Shown: positions 33,342 to 43,582, counted from the stretch's first letter. The stretch: 64,000 nucleotides of DNA from Bacteroidota bacterium (GCA_018267365.1 JAFDYQ010000010.1:1-64000), one strand, 5' to 3'. Program-made: numbers and translations. Notes: generated by a model not told the origin, from the letters alone.

Positions 33342-33860
33342 ATGTTCACCATCGCAGATATCGAATCGTACTTTGAGAATGTAGCCCACCAGTTGCGCTA
33401 TGTAGGGCACACTATGAACGTGACCAATGGCAAGGGCAACCACTTCACCCGGTTCACGGATGAGGAGATATCTGAAGGTACTATCAACGGTCTGGAGTTT
33501 CCCCGTCTGTCACTCTCCAAGCTACCAGACGGCAATGTCGCACCGGTAGGTATCCTGATGCTGGACCGTCTCGCGATAGCCGTAGAGGTGGCCACCAAGA
33601 TATCGAAGAAGGGCTCCACAGATGAGAAGATGACAGCGTGGAATGACTCGCGCAACGCAGTACTTCAGATAGTCGCACGTATCAAGGAAAATAAAGACGA
33701 AGGAAGCTGTGTAGAGCTGGAGAAATATCTGGACCTCAAAACGGTGTCGTATGGCCTGTTTGAAAATGTGGTCGGCGCTGATATCGTATGCGGCACGCGT
33801 CTGCTCATCACTATTCAGTCCTACGCACCTAAATACGATGCTGCACAATGGCAACCATAA
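33342..33860 (+). CDS. Neck/tail-completion-like protein
   Basis: A 172-residue alpha/beta protein with a central ILMLDRLAIAVEVATKIS and a C-terminal strand pair (VCGTRLLITIQSY). The size and place between chaperone-like and gp10-like genes fit a tail terminator, which caps the tail tube and joins it to the head. Identification is by synteny only. It overlaps the following gene by 13 bases. Confidence 0.5.
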   Translation: MFTIADIESYFENVAHQLRYVGHTMNVTNGKGNHFTRFTDEEISEGTINGLEFPRLSLSKLPDGNVAPVGILMLDRLAIAVEVATKISKKGSTDEKMTAWNDSRNAVLQIVARIKENKDEGSCVELEKYLDLKTVSYGLFENVVGADIVCGTRLLITIQSYAPKYDAAQWQP

Positions 33861-34234
33861 TCTCATACAACCAGCTCAATAAGGCCGTCAGTGACTGGGC
33901 CACCGAGACACTGAAGAAAGTGAAAAGCCGCGGCTCTGAAATGGGCATCCGGCACCGCGCCAACAGTCGCAGCAAGTCGGACAGCCTGCAGGGCCTGAAG
34001 GTAGGAGTGAAGCGCCGTAATGGCTTGCCCACGCGTATATCGTTCGGATTCCCCAAGCATATGGCCTATGTACACTATGGCGTCGGCAAGTACCGCGGCG
34101 TCGGCAGTGGCAACGAACATCCGAAACCCATCTTCGATGTAGTAAACCAGGAGCTGCCCAAGCTCCGCGATGCTGCTGCAGAGGCCGGACTGGATATCGC
34201 CATGCGCGGTATCTTTGGAGGCTTCATTCAGTAG
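33848..34234 (+). CDS. HK97 gp10-like tail-component protein, putative
   Basis: A 128-residue basic protein. The Arg/Ser/Lys-rich stretch (RHRANSRSKSDSLQGLKVGV) followed by AYVHYGVGKYRG resembles the HK97 gp10 family, which has a conserved H-Y-G near strand ends. Such proteins act at the head-tail joint or in tail completion. Late element C begins two bases after its stop. Confidence 0.55.
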   Translation: MATIISYNQLNKAVSDWATETLKKVKSRGSEMGIRHRANSRSKSDSLQGLKVGVKRRNGLPTRISFGFPKHMAYVHYGVGKYRGVGSGNEHPKPIFDVVNQELPKLRDAAAEAGLDIAMRGIFGGFIQ

Positions 34235-34235
34235 C

Positions 34236-34272
34236 CTGTCCTTTCGCCCGGCACACTCGGCACCGACCTTCG
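34236..34272 (+). promoter_or_regulatory. Late promoter element C (tape measure unit)
   Basis: CTGTCCTTTCGCC at 34236 and GACCTTCG (34265-34272) begin 29 bases apart, and the ATG at 34277 begins 12 bases after the octamer start. The first 13 bases are identical to element B. Confidence 0.68.
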
Positions 34273-34276
34273 CCCT

Positions 34277-37200
34277 ATGGATAAGACTTTATCAGGAGGC
34301 GTCAATATCTATCTCAATGAAGCAGAGCTGGCCAAACAGATAGAGCGCCTGTCCAAGCAGGCTGAGACACTCAATACCAAAATCGCAAATGGCAGTAATG
34401 CCGCAAAGCTCACAGAGGAGGCGCTCAAAAAAATGGGTGACAAAGAAGCTGAGCTGCAGAAACTACAGCGTGCCAGTGAGGCTCTGGCCAAGGAGATCAA
34501 GCAGGTGGAAGAGTACGGTGGAGACGCCACCAGCAGGCTGCGGGAGATGGGAAATGTTACATCGGCGATCACCAAGGTCGAAACCCAGATCAATAGCCTC
34601 AAAAACAGTATCCAGGCTGCCGCTAAGAGCGAAAAGGACCTGAATGAGAACATGGCGCAGCTCGCATCTGTCAAAGACAAAATAGCCATCGTAGAGAAGC
34701 AAATGAGGGGTGAGCTGTCCCCATCCATCAAACAAGCAGGCGATGCCGTCAGGCGGCTCTATAATGAATACCTGTCCCTGCCTCAGGGCTCTGAGGCAGC
34801 GGCTGCCAAGCTCAAGGAATTTGACAAGGCCAATGCCGTTTTTACGGAAATGAAGGGGCAGATCAGCGGTGTAGGCAAAGCATACGAAACGCTGGTATCT
34901 CAGGTCAAGTCCGTATCCATCGGTGTGATCATCGGAAATAGTGTGGAGGCGGGGGTAGAGAAGGTGATCAGCGGCGTGACAGGTCTATTTAGCCTGCGAA
35001 ATGAATTTGAAAGCTCAGTAGCTAACCTCAGGGCCATCACTGGCGCCACAGGTGAGGACCTTGACTATCTCAAGAATAAGGCTATCGAGATGTCACAGGC
35101 TACGAGCAATAGTGCCCGTGACTATGTAGAAGCTTTCAAGCTCATAGCTTCTGCCAAACCCGAACTCCTGGCTGACCGTGAAGGCCTGGTACAGGTAGCG
35201 GAAGCAGCGACTCTCCTGAGTCGTGCTGCCGGGATACAGCTGCCCGATGCTGCCACTCGCCTTACTGACGCATTGAATCAGTTCGGCGCACCGGCTTCGG
35301 AGGCAAAGAAGTATGTAGACGCGCTGGCAGCTGCCTCAAAGTATGGTGCAGCTGAAGTGCCTGATGTGACGGAGGCGCTACTCCAGTTTGGATCAGTGGC
35401 CAAAGCCAGCAAGGTAGATATCTATGAGAGCGCCGGAGCGATAGAGCTGCTGGCAGAGAAGGGACAAAAGGGAGCGGAGGCCGGTACTAAGCTGCGCAAC
35501 GTACTGATCAACATGGCTTCTGCCAAAGGGCTGGACGAAAAAGCTCTTGCATCGCTCAAGGCATATGGTGTTAATCTGGATATCGTCACAGATAGCAGCA
35601 AGTCGTTTGATGAACGACTCAAAGAATTGTCTAAGGTAGGAGGCGATACTACTGCAGTAGTGAATGTCTTTGGCAAAGAGAATGCTGTAGCTGCACAGGT
35701 ATTGCTGAACAACCTGCCACGCTATGAGGAGCTGACAAAGCAAATAAAAGAGCAGGGGGTGGCCAATGTGCAGGCAGCCGACAATACAAAGGTACTCTCC
35801 AGTTCGTGGAACCAGTTCAAGAATATTGTCTCCTCGATATTCCTGATCAATCTCGACAATAGCTTCCTGACAAAGTTTGTGCAAGGCCTCAGCGCCGGAG
35901 CTAAGGCAATAGCTGACTGGATCAAGAACTCCCGTCCGCTCAGCGAAACGTTTGCTCTCAATCTCAACTATCTGATACTGCTGGCCACGGCGTATGCGGC
36001 TTACAATGCAGCGGTAGTAGTGGCAACAGTCAAATCAATCTACTATGCCGCTGTGAAAACTGCTGAGAATGTAGTGGAAAGGGCATCAGCAGCTTTGAAG
36101 TATGCCAGCGCACTGGCTACCGGAGCATACCAGGTAGCCGTCGCATTATTGACCGGTGAGCTCACCCTTGCCACCGCTGCTTCTCGTGCCTACCAGCTGG
36201 CTACAGCTGCTGCCACCGGTGGTGTCACCCTGATCGTCGGCGCTGTGATCACAGCTGCCGGCGCGATGCTGGCTTATGCCAATAGTATGCGTACAGCTAC
36301 TCAGGTAGCACAGGAACTGGATAAGGTCCGTACTACAGCCCTCAAAGCAACTGTCGAGGAGCGCACCAATCTGGAACTGCTGCTGGCTGTGGCGCGTGAT
36401 AGCGCTCTGAGCATGGAACGCCGTCAGAAGGCTATAGAGGACATAAACAAGATATCACCCGAGTACCTGGGCAATATCACTCTGGAGACTATCAATACGA
36501 ACGAATCTAAAAAAGCAATCGACCAGTACATCGAGTCTATAGAGAAAAAGGCCCTTGCACAGGCTACACAAAACCGTTTGGTTGAGCTGTATAGGGACAA
36601 ACTGGATGCCCAGACAAAAACTACAGAGGAGAGTGTCAAATGGTATCAGAAGCTGAATGCTTATATCGCTTCAGGTACCTTGACATATCAGGATTATAAT
36701 ACACTGGAGGCGGCAGCTGCTGAGAACCGCAAGGAAGAAATAAAGACCATTGATGCAAAGATCGAAGCCCTCAAGAAACTTGCTGTAGCCAACGTAGCTG
36801 CCAGCGCACCAGGTGCCGCGCCGACCACCGAGGATAAACCTACCAAGACCCTCGACCTGGATCCGGACGCAGACAAAAAGCGCAAGAAAGAACTGGAGGA
36901 GATGCGCAAATTCATGGAAGAGCTGGAGAAGCTGCGCAATGAGAATGCGATCCTCGGCCTCGATGAAGATGCTAAGGCGCTGGCCGCAGTACGTACCAAG
37001 TACGAAGCTATGTTTGATTTTGCCAAGGCCCACTTCGGTGAGAATGGCAAGATCACTCAGGAGCTGGAGCGCTTCTATGCAGATGAGGTCAATCGTATCG
37101 GGGACCAGCGCACGGAGAAGAAATTTGCGGAGACCTACAAGAACCGGCTGACGCTGGTCAATAATGTTTATGGGGAGCTGAAGCAAGCGGCCGGTGATGA

Positions 37201-38485
37201 CCGCGCTGCCGTGCTGGCAATTGAAGTTTCTGAGTACGATGCCAGGGCAGAGCTGGCCAAGACTTATACCGGCGTAGTAAAGAGTGCCGCCGCTGATCAG
37301 GTAAAGGCAGAGGCGGATGCCGCCAAAGCCCGTATAGAGCTGGCACAGGAGGTGGCGCGCCGGGTGCGGGAGGCTCAGACCATTCACGACGATACAGATC
37401 TGCTCATCGCCCAGATCAAGAACGATACTGATCTGGAGACAAAGGCTCTGCTGCAGCAGCTGGACCACCGCTATGCTGACGAAAAGGTCAAGTACAAGAA
37501 TAACAAGCAGGCGCTCCTGGAGCTGGACCGCTGGTATGAGGCACAGAAGGAGAAGATTACCAAGGACGCCAATCGTAAGGTTGAGCAAAACACCTTGTCA
37601 GCCTATCAGAACCTCAGTAGTAGCGTTACCAGCCTGTTTAGCAGCATTATAGCAATAAGCAACCAACAGAGCGAAAACGAGCTGCAAGACTTCAAGAATA
37701 AGAACGATGCCAAGAAGGAAGCACTCAAGGCCCGTCTCGATGCCGGTATCATCAATCAGAGTGAGTACAACAGTCAGGTTGCCCTCCTGGACAACGAGTT
37801 TGCAAAGAAGCAAGCAGAGATAAAATCTGACCAGGCGCGCAAGAATCGTGATGCACAGATCATAGAAGCAACCGCCACTGGCTTGGTTACTGTACTGAAC
37901 GCCTATAATACAGGAGTTGCCATACCGGTAGCCGGTATCGTTCTGGGCCCTACTATGGCTGCACTGGCTGCTGGTGTGGTGGCCGCCCAGATAGCGCTAC
38001 TTGCTACGACGCCTGTCCCTCAGTTTGCTAAAGGAGGTGTAGCCCAGGGCGCGTCGCATGCTCAGGGGGGTATCGCACTGGTAGATAGTACCAGCGGTCG
38101 CAAGGTAGGGGAGATGGAGGGAGGTGAACCGTATGTGATCCTGAGCCGCGAGAGCTATCGTAATAACGGAGTGATCATAGACGCCCTGCTCGATAGCAGT
38201 ATGAACCGCGGCGGCGCTCCGATAGACCTTCGCGCCACCCGAATGCAGCCGAGGTTTGATTATGGCGGTATTTTTAGTATTGCCAAGTTCGCCAATGGAG
38301 GGGTCTTTTCTGCAAATAACGTGACGGGATCCACGGACCCTCGAGTGATAGCACTCCTGCAGTCTATCGCTTCGCAGACCAGTAAACCTAGCCGTAGCTA
38401 TGTAGTACTGGATGATATAGCTACCGGCGCTACCCGTCTCAGCAATGCCAGAAACCGCGGATCATTCTTAAACCAAACAAGCTAA
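34277..38485 (+). CDS. Tail tape measure protein
   Basis: A 1402-residue protein that sets tail length. The N-terminal 200 residues are coiled coil. Then comes the TMP core (AEAATLLSRAAGIQLPDAATRL, KYVDALAAASKYGAAEVPDVTEAL and KGAEAGTKLRNVLINMASA in pieces) typical of the TIGR01760-like phage tape-measure family. Hydrophobic segments lie around 555-665 and 1210-1240. Long charged helices and a Gly-rich C-terminus (FAKGGVAQGASHAQGGIAL) complete the pattern. At the usual 0.15 nm per residue a tail of about 0.2 micrometre would follow. Confidence 0.9.
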   Translation: MDKTLSGGVNIYLNEAELAKQIERLSKQAETLNTKIANGSNAAKLTEEALKKMGDKEAELQKLQRASEALAKEIKQVEEYGGDATSRLREMGNVTSAITKVETQINSLKNSIQAAAKSEKDLNENMAQLASVKDKIAIVEKQMRGELSPSIKQAGDAVRRLYNEYLSLPQGSEAAAAKLKEFDKANAVFTEMKGQISGVGKAYETLVSQVKSVSIGVIIGNSVEAGVEKVISGVTGLFSLRNEFESSVANLRAITGATGEDLDYLKNKAIEMSQATSNSARDYVEAFKLIASAKPELLADREGLVQVAEAATLLSRAAGIQLPDAATRLTDALNQFGAPASEAKKYVDALAAASKYGAAEVPDVTEALLQFGSVAKASKVDIYESAGAIELLAEKGQKGAEAGTKLRNVLINMASAKGLDEKALASLKAYGVNLDIVTDSSKSFDERLKELSKVGGDTTAVVNVFGKENAVAAQVLLNNLPRYEELTKQIKEQGVANVQAADNTKVLSSSWNQFKNIVSSIFLINLDNSFLTKFVQGLSAGAKAIADWIKNSRPLSETFALNLNYLILLATAYAAYNAAVVVATVKSIYYAAVKTAENVVERASAALKYASALATGAYQVAVALLTGELTLATAASRAYQLATAAATGGVTLIVGAVITAAGAMLAYANSMRTATQVAQELDKVRTTALKATVEERTNLELLLAVARDSALSMERRQKAIEDINKISPEYLGNITLETINTNESKKAIDQYIESIEKKALAQATQNRLVELYRDKLDAQTKTTEESVKWYQKLNAYIASGTLTYQDYNTLEAAAAENRKEEIKTIDAKIEALKKLAVANVAASAPGAAPTTEDKPTKTLDLDPDADKKRKKELEEMRKFMEELEKLRNENAILGLDEDAKALAAVRTKYEAMFDFAKAHFGENGKITQELERFYADEVNRIGDQRTEKKFAETYKNRLTLVNNVYGELKQAAGDDRAAVLAIEVSEYDARAELAKTYTGVVKSAAADQVKAEADAAKARIELAQEVARRVREAQTIHDDTDLLIAQIKNDTDLETKALLQQLDHRYADEKVKYKNNKQALLELDRWYEAQKEKITKDANRKVEQNTLSAYQNLSSSVTSLFSSIIAISNQQSENELQDFKNKNDAKKEALKARLDAGIINQSEYNSQVALLDNEFAKKQAEIKSDQARKNRDAQIIEATATGLVTVLNAYNTGVAIPVAGIVLGPTMAALAAGVVAAQIALLATTPVPQFAKGGVAQGASHAQGGIALVDSTSGRKVGEMEGGEPYVILSRESYRNNGVIIDALLDSSMNRGGAPIDLRATRMQPRFDYGGIFSIAKFANGGVFSANNVTGSTDPRVIALLQSIASQTSKPSRSYVVLDDIATGATRLSNARNRGSFLNQTS

Positions 38486-38489
38486 AGCC

Positions 38490-40496
38490 ATGTCAGTAGT
38501 TCTTCAGCAGATTTTCCCACCTCAATGGAGCTGGTCACGCAATCCGATAATTTTCAGTATGTATAATCCGGGAGACGCCAGTGCACGGCTTCGCTTTGAG
38601 GTATATATATCTGACCGGTATGCTGCTTCTGGATGGCGCATGGTATATGATGGTTCTCAGACATTCACAGATCGCGTCACAAAGCTGGACCTGCAATACA
38701 TCCTCGACAGCGAGCTGACCTTCTATCACAATCACCCTCTGACCTCGGCATCGTCATATACTTCTGGCAATATACCGGGTGTGATATATGAAGGTCAGAC
38801 TTGCAAATACAAGGTCCGCTTTGGACTCGTGACAGAAGCATACAATACCTGGTCTGAAACAAACCCTCTCTGGGTCATTAAAGGCGGGCTATCTCAGGAC
38901 GGGTATAACAAGACCAGCGGCTTCATACGTGTATCTACAGCTCCATTTGCCATAAATTCTAATCCAATTCTGTTGCATCAGGGCCTGTGGCTACAACACC
39001 GTGAGGCACCATTGCAGGTTAGCTTCCTATACAGAGAGGATGGCAATGAATCAATCCTGAAGGTAAAATTACTCGACGCATCGAGAGCTGTGCTGACTAC
39101 ATATGACTTCCTCCTGGAATCTACTATCAGATATGGTACTGTAGTGCACCTGTCGATGAAGGTAGACCTGACAGGTGTCTCGTATGTAGTCTATGAGTAT
39201 ACACCATCCTATAGCGTCGGTGGGTTTACCATAAACCTTGCCTATCTCAAGGTCACGCCGGCACAGAGCGAATACAGGCTTTATAGTTATATCAATAGTT
39301 TGGGTGGAACAGACTGTGTAGAGATCCGCAACAACAAATCGGAGTCTATCACTTATGAGGATCAGGTAATAGATATTGCTGAGCCGGTGAATGGGGAAAA
39401 CTATCCGGATGCACTGGTCTATCCGCAGCGTACGGCCTTTCGCAGGGAGCGTTTGGTCACTGCCGGAGATATTGCACATCTGATGGCATATTTCGGTACG
39501 AAATATTATAAAGCGCTTTTCCATCAGATGAGGCAACTTGGCATCAGCCAGGACATTCGTGAATATGAATGGGGCTATGTAAATAACCAGGGCATCAATC
39601 AAAATGGCCCTTCTGATGACGGAGGTATACCTGTATCTGATAATGCTTACCGGCTGGTACCTGTGACAGTGACGAGCTCACAGATTGCCACTGTCAACTC
39701 AGACAATGATGAGCCGACACCCTTCAGTATAGAGCTGACTCGATCTGCAGCCGAGAGCCAATGGCTTCTAAACCAAAGATCATGTAGCAGCAATAGCTTT
39801 ACAATATTGACCGGTGGCCAGAGATATGCCCGCCTGAGTTTTCTTATCAATGCATCGGCTTTCTCCATAAGCCTGGTCACGTCAGAAGCCTACGATAGCC
39901 GGGTGGGCATAGATAATGGCGATGGTACGTATAAATGGAACACCTATGCCCTTGCATACAGTACAGTGAGCAGGCGAGTGGTCAATATGGACTTTTTCTA
40001 CATGCCGCATATAGTGACCTACACCAGTATTACGATACCGATGGCTGGCACTTCGATCACAAATATCAGCGGTGCGGTACCGGCAGGTACACAGAGTTTT
40101 ACGGCTACAGCCGGCAATATTGTCATGTTTGATGCCATTCTTCCAAATGGTCTGCTGACACTCAACCTCGCCTCTAATGCCATCACCAGCATGCCTATGC
40201 TGATCGAGGGTATGACCAGTGTGGACCTCAGCGATAATAGTATCACAGGCCTCACTACAGTCCAGTTAAATGCCATAGTGGCCGCGTATAAAGTGGCCGG
40301 AGCTTTTACTTTGTCTCTACAGTACAATAGTCTTACGCAGACGGACCTGGACTCTTTACTCATTGCATTGGATACCAGCGGCTACACCGGAGGCCATCTG
40401 GATATTCGATATCAAAACCTTGGCGCTTCACCTTCAGTTATAGGTGTCGTCGCTCTCAGTCTTCTACTTTCCAAAGGATGGACCATTAACTATTAA
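38490..40496 (+). CDS. Tail protein with C-terminal leucine-rich repeats
   Basis: 668 residues directly behind the tape measure, in distal-tail position. Residues up to about 500 form beta domains with many aromatic residues. The last 120 contain leucine-rich-repeat units: LTLNLASNAITSMP, SVDLSDNSITGLTTVQL and LSLQYNSLTQTDLDSL. LRRs bind proteins, so this end could contact the host surface. It could be Dit-like in its first part. Unlike bacterial LRR proteins of this phylum it has no signal sequence. Confidence 0.68.
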   Translation: MSVVLQQIFPPQWSWSRNPIIFSMYNPGDASARLRFEVYISDRYAASGWRMVYDGSQTFTDRVTKLDLQYILDSELTFYHNHPLTSASSYTSGNIPGVIYEGQTCKYKVRFGLVTEAYNTWSETNPLWVIKGGLSQDGYNKTSGFIRVSTAPFAINSNPILLHQGLWLQHREAPLQVSFLYREDGNESILKVKLLDASRAVLTTYDFLLESTIRYGTVVHLSMKVDLTGVSYVVYEYTPSYSVGGFTINLAYLKVTPAQSEYRLYSYINSLGGTDCVEIRNNKSESITYEDQVIDIAEPVNGENYPDALVYPQRTAFRRERLVTAGDIAHLMAYFGTKYYKALFHQMRQLGISQDIREYEWGYVNNQGINQNGPSDDGGIPVSDNAYRLVPVTVTSSQIATVNSDNDEPTPFSIELTRSAAESQWLLNQRSCSSNSFTILTGGQRYARLSFLINASAFSISLVTSEAYDSRVGIDNGDGTYKWNTYALAYSTVSRRVVNMDFFYMPHIVTYTSITIPMAGTSITNISGAVPAGTQSFTATAGNIVMFDAILPNGLLTLNLASNAITSMPMLIEGMTSVDLSDNSITGLTTVQLNAIVAAYKVAGAFTLSLQYNSLTQTDLDSLLIALDTSGYTGGHLDIRYQNLGASPSVIGVVALSLLLSKGWTINY

Positions 40497-40498
40497 TC

Positions 40499-43153
40499 AT
40501 GCACGGACCCCTAGTATACCTCAAAGGTGAGCCGCTGGATACAGACGGACAACCTCTCAAAATTGAACGCGCTAACAACCTCTTTGAAGGCGAGCCGATT
40601 AAGGGCGAGTATTCGTACCCCTTCACCTGGCCGCTGACTGAGCGCAGCCGGAAGTTACTCGGCAACATTCAGGAAAATAGCCTGCTCGATGAGCCATTGA
40701 TCTATGAGGTCAAGTATATGAGCCTGGGCGAACTGGTAGATGGACTGCTGTATATAGACAAGGTGACATGGAATAAAAATACCAGGGAGGGCAGTATTGA
40801 TGGCAATCTAAATGGCACCGAGGGCATCCTGGCAAATAGCTTTGGGACCAAGAAGTTGTCAGCGCTGCGGCTCGGTGGCCCCATAGTGCTGCCGGCAGCT
40901 ACGGCCAATAATGGAGCATCTCCCATAGATGGTGACCCCGGATCCGGATGGACCTACAAGAGTGCAGCTTGTGAGTTTGCCACCGGTGTGACCAACGGCA
41001 CCATAGTCGGCTACGACGTGACCTTTCCTATGACCCGCTGGCTCGACTATCGCGATCGTGCCAAGTATGAGAGCTTTCACCACGACACATACAATACGCC
41101 TGACTCAGAATATTGGGATAAGGATAGTGCTATACCATTGCCCAATGAATGTGTGAACTACTGGACCGACAATCTGGGCGGTATCGTACAAAACGGTTTT
41201 GGTGGGGGCTGGGATTATCCGTATGCCGCCCAGTGTTATCCTTATCTGCTTTACCAGCATAAGTTCAGCAACACGATAAATGCCAAGTACAATGCCGTAA
41301 ACAGGATCATTCCGATGTTTACCCTGAAGGGGCTACTCACTCGTATTTTTGCAGATGTAGGCTTTGATCTGAAAGGAGCGATACTCTCTGACGCTTCGTT
41401 TTCAAAGCTGATCGTTGTAAATAATTACAGCGTCAACAAGTGGGTATTCCGCGGCTCTCCGGACATAACTATCGAAGACACATGTACTGAGATCAACCCG
41501 GCCAACCATGTGCCGGATATGGCAGCTGTGGACTTTCTCAATCAGGTATTCTCCTGGCTCGGGCTTGTACCCAAGGTGACTAATGCCACCGTGACATTGT
41601 ATACGGTCAATGAAATATTGGCAATGACCGACTATCCTGTCACCTGCCCCACTTCTCCGGAGGAGGTAAAGTCTCTTACCGATAATTATTCCTCCGGTAT
41701 GAATATGAAGTATACCTTTCCTACCGCACCTGAGGCCGCAGATGGTAGTGCAGCATTCCGCTCAGCCAATCCCTATCTGATAGAGTTTGACGATCTGATC
41801 AAAAGCCTGCCCGCCACAGGTACATATATCGAGGTCAATACTTTTTCATCGCTCCCGGCACCATCACCTTACAACATTGATCTGATAGCGCTGGTGCGGG
41901 ACGAGCAGCAGTTTTATCAAAACAGCAAAGGTGTCTGGACCAGCTATGGCATGAACCTGGTCAACCATACTGAGGAGGGTGGAAAGGATAGGACCATAAA
42001 TGGGAGTACGATACCGATAGCTACTTGGGTAGCTTATGAAAGTGAAGTGCTGGGCGGCACAGTGACCCCCAATAGTATACAGGTGCGGACACCTGTGATC
42101 CGCGCCAAGGGCTCTTATTTTACCGACACCTACGATAACTTCACCTATCACGTGGATGCATTAGCTCAGGCCCTGGATGACGATGGAAAACAGAAGTTCA
42201 ATTCTTTTCCTCTCATGATGCTATTCTATCATGGTCTGCACGCGCTGACCATTAGTGCCCCTCTGACCAGAGTACCATATGCCTCGCCTTTTCAGATAGA
42301 CCCTAACGGTGGTTTTCTGGGACCATGGGACCTGACACTGGAGGGTTCCCGGTCGCTTTTTCACCACTTCTTTGACGAATGGAATAAAACGATCAAAGGC
42401 ATCGTAAAATATACGGTAGAGCTGTATCCATCTATGAATGATACCGGTACCACCGATCTGCATACACCTAAGGCACTGCTAAATAATCGGATGCTGCCGT
42501 ATAAGATCACCTATACTGAACCTTACGACGGCACCGTGACGATGGAATGCTACAAGGTAAAGGATACCAATCCGAAGATCGTTACAGAGCTTGTCCTGTC
42601 TGCTCTGCAGCTCCTGGATATTCAGGGTTTCCCTATCATCGATATGACAGGCAGCACGGCCAGTCATGGCAGCGGCTCATATATACTGGTAGTAGCCAAT
42701 AACGATGCAGGCACCAGCTACCTGGTCAATATATCAGAGACTACAGATGGCCAGCTATCCACGCTACTCAGGACAGTCAAAGCGTCTGAGATCGGCTGCA
42801 ACCTCTCCATATACCTGATGGACCCGACGAATAGGGTTAACTCAAATGTTGTATCAATTCAGATGCCGGCAGTCGGCAGTGGCTCTTTCCATCTGGCACT
42901 TGCCCCTGCAGCGGGCAGTCTGGATTTTACGGGTACGACTGTATCGGGATGCAGCGGGGAGTATCGCCTGGAGATAAGGAATACATCCGACGTAGTGGTC
43001 AACCTATGGCATTTCTATGCTACAGGATCGGGCTCGATAACGTATGCACCAAGTTATGCAACATTAGGGTTGACAGCCGGCCAGACATACCACTTTACAG
43101 TGATCGATACACCTGCACTAACCGTGTCGAATTCCGTAGCGGTGACGGTTTAA
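40499..43153 (+). CDS. Large tail/baseplate protein
   Basis: 884 residues, two bases after the LRR tail gene. It begins with a compact domain (LVYLKGEPLDTDGQPLKIERA, then FTWPLTERSRKLLG) typical of Bacteroidota phage tail hubs, has a long beta middle, and ends with Ser/Gly/Thr-rich Ig-like domains (residues about 700-880; ASGSFHLALAPAAGSLDF type). It is the probable hub or fibre attachment protein. Its last four bases overlap the stop of a minus-strand gene. Confidence 0.6.
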   Translation: MHGPLVYLKGEPLDTDGQPLKIERANNLFEGEPIKGEYSYPFTWPLTERSRKLLGNIQENSLLDEPLIYEVKYMSLGELVDGLLYIDKVTWNKNTREGSIDGNLNGTEGILANSFGTKKLSALRLGGPIVLPAATANNGASPIDGDPGSGWTYKSAACEFATGVTNGTIVGYDVTFPMTRWLDYRDRAKYESFHHDTYNTPDSEYWDKDSAIPLPNECVNYWTDNLGGIVQNGFGGGWDYPYAAQCYPYLLYQHKFSNTINAKYNAVNRIIPMFTLKGLLTRIFADVGFDLKGAILSDASFSKLIVVNNYSVNKWVFRGSPDITIEDTCTEINPANHVPDMAAVDFLNQVFSWLGLVPKVTNATVTLYTVNEILAMTDYPVTCPTSPEEVKSLTDNYSSGMNMKYTFPTAPEAADGSAAFRSANPYLIEFDDLIKSLPATGTYIEVNTFSSLPAPSPYNIDLIALVRDEQQFYQNSKGVWTSYGMNLVNHTEEGGKDRTINGSTIPIATWVAYESEVLGGTVTPNSIQVRTPVIRAKGSYFTDTYDNFTYHVDALAQALDDDGKQKFNSFPLMMLFYHGLHALTISAPLTRVPYASPFQIDPNGGFLGPWDLTLEGSRSLFHHFFDEWNKTIKGIVKYTVELYPSMNDTGTTDLHTPKALLNNRMLPYKITYTEPYDGTVTMECYKVKDTNPKIVTELVLSALQLLDIQGFPIIDMTGSTASHGSGSYILVVANNDAGTSYLVNISETTDGQLSTLLRTVKASEIGCNLSIYLMDPTNRVNSNVVSIQMPAVGSGSFHLALAPAAGSLDFTGTTVSGCSGEYRLEIRNTSDVVVNLWHFYATGSGSITYAPSYATLGLTAGQTYHFTVIDTPALTVSNSVAVTV

Positions 43154-43551
43154 AGCTTGAAAAATAAGGTGTCGCGCCCTGAGTAGTTAGGAGTGGAGCG
43201 AACGAAATAATGGTAGTACAGACGTACCGAATCTATGCGGTAGATCGGTGAATCGGGCTGCGGCTGCTCGATATCCCGTAGGCTGACGGTCTCAGGGATT
43301 ACTTGGCCGCTGGTTCCATTCCAGGTTATGAAATCAATGCCTGAAAATGTCTTGCTATGGATACTATTGAAGTAGAATATAAGCCGTGAATCAGCAATTG
43401 GCTCTACGTTGGCCTGATCGTGGCCGATAGTAATGTCGGTAGCGGTCTGCGTGACATAAATCTTAGAGCTATCGTATGTGACGGTATCGGTCTTTTTGCA
43501 AGAGACGGTCAGCAGCAGGACCATCAGGATAGGTAGGTAGGTAGATTTCAT
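43150..43551 (-). CDS. Prophage-encoded lipoprotein, antisense to the tail operon
   Basis: 133 residues with a clear lipoprotein signal, MKSTYLPILMVLLLTVSC with Cys18, followed by KKTDTVTY. A compact beta domain follows (DSRLIFYFNSIHSKTFSGIDF, then IYRIDSVRLYYHYFV). It has its own full-match promoter, is convergent with the tail genes and is the only minus-strand gene in the structural region. This is the usual layout of a moron expressed from the prophage. By analogy with phage T5 Llp, which masks its receptor, it may change the cell surface. That role is inferred. Confidence 0.75.
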   Translation of the reverse strand: MKSTYLPILMVLLLTVSCKKTDTVTYDSSKIYVTQTATDITIGHDQANVEPIADSRLIFYFNSIHSKTFSGIDFITWNGTSGQVIPETVSLRDIEQPQPDSPIYRIDSVRLYYHYFVRSTPNYSGRDTLFFKL

Positions 43552-43555
43552 ATAT

Positions 43556-43563
43556 CAAATATA
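43556..43563 (-). promoter_or_regulatory. Promoter of the antisense lipoprotein gene
   Basis: The minus strand reads TATATTTG (43563-43556), identical to the rplS -7 box, and is followed four bases later by the ATG. There is no CTGTCC element in this direction and no clear -33 box. It should be read by the host sigma factor in the lysogen. Confidence 0.6.
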
Positions 43564-43582
43564 GAAATTCCCGGAAATAACC

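Noticed and set aside
32509-34234. Programmed -1 frameshift (G/GT type) tail chaperone
   Set aside because: No slippery heptamer with an overlapping second frame was found between 32509 and the tape measure gene.
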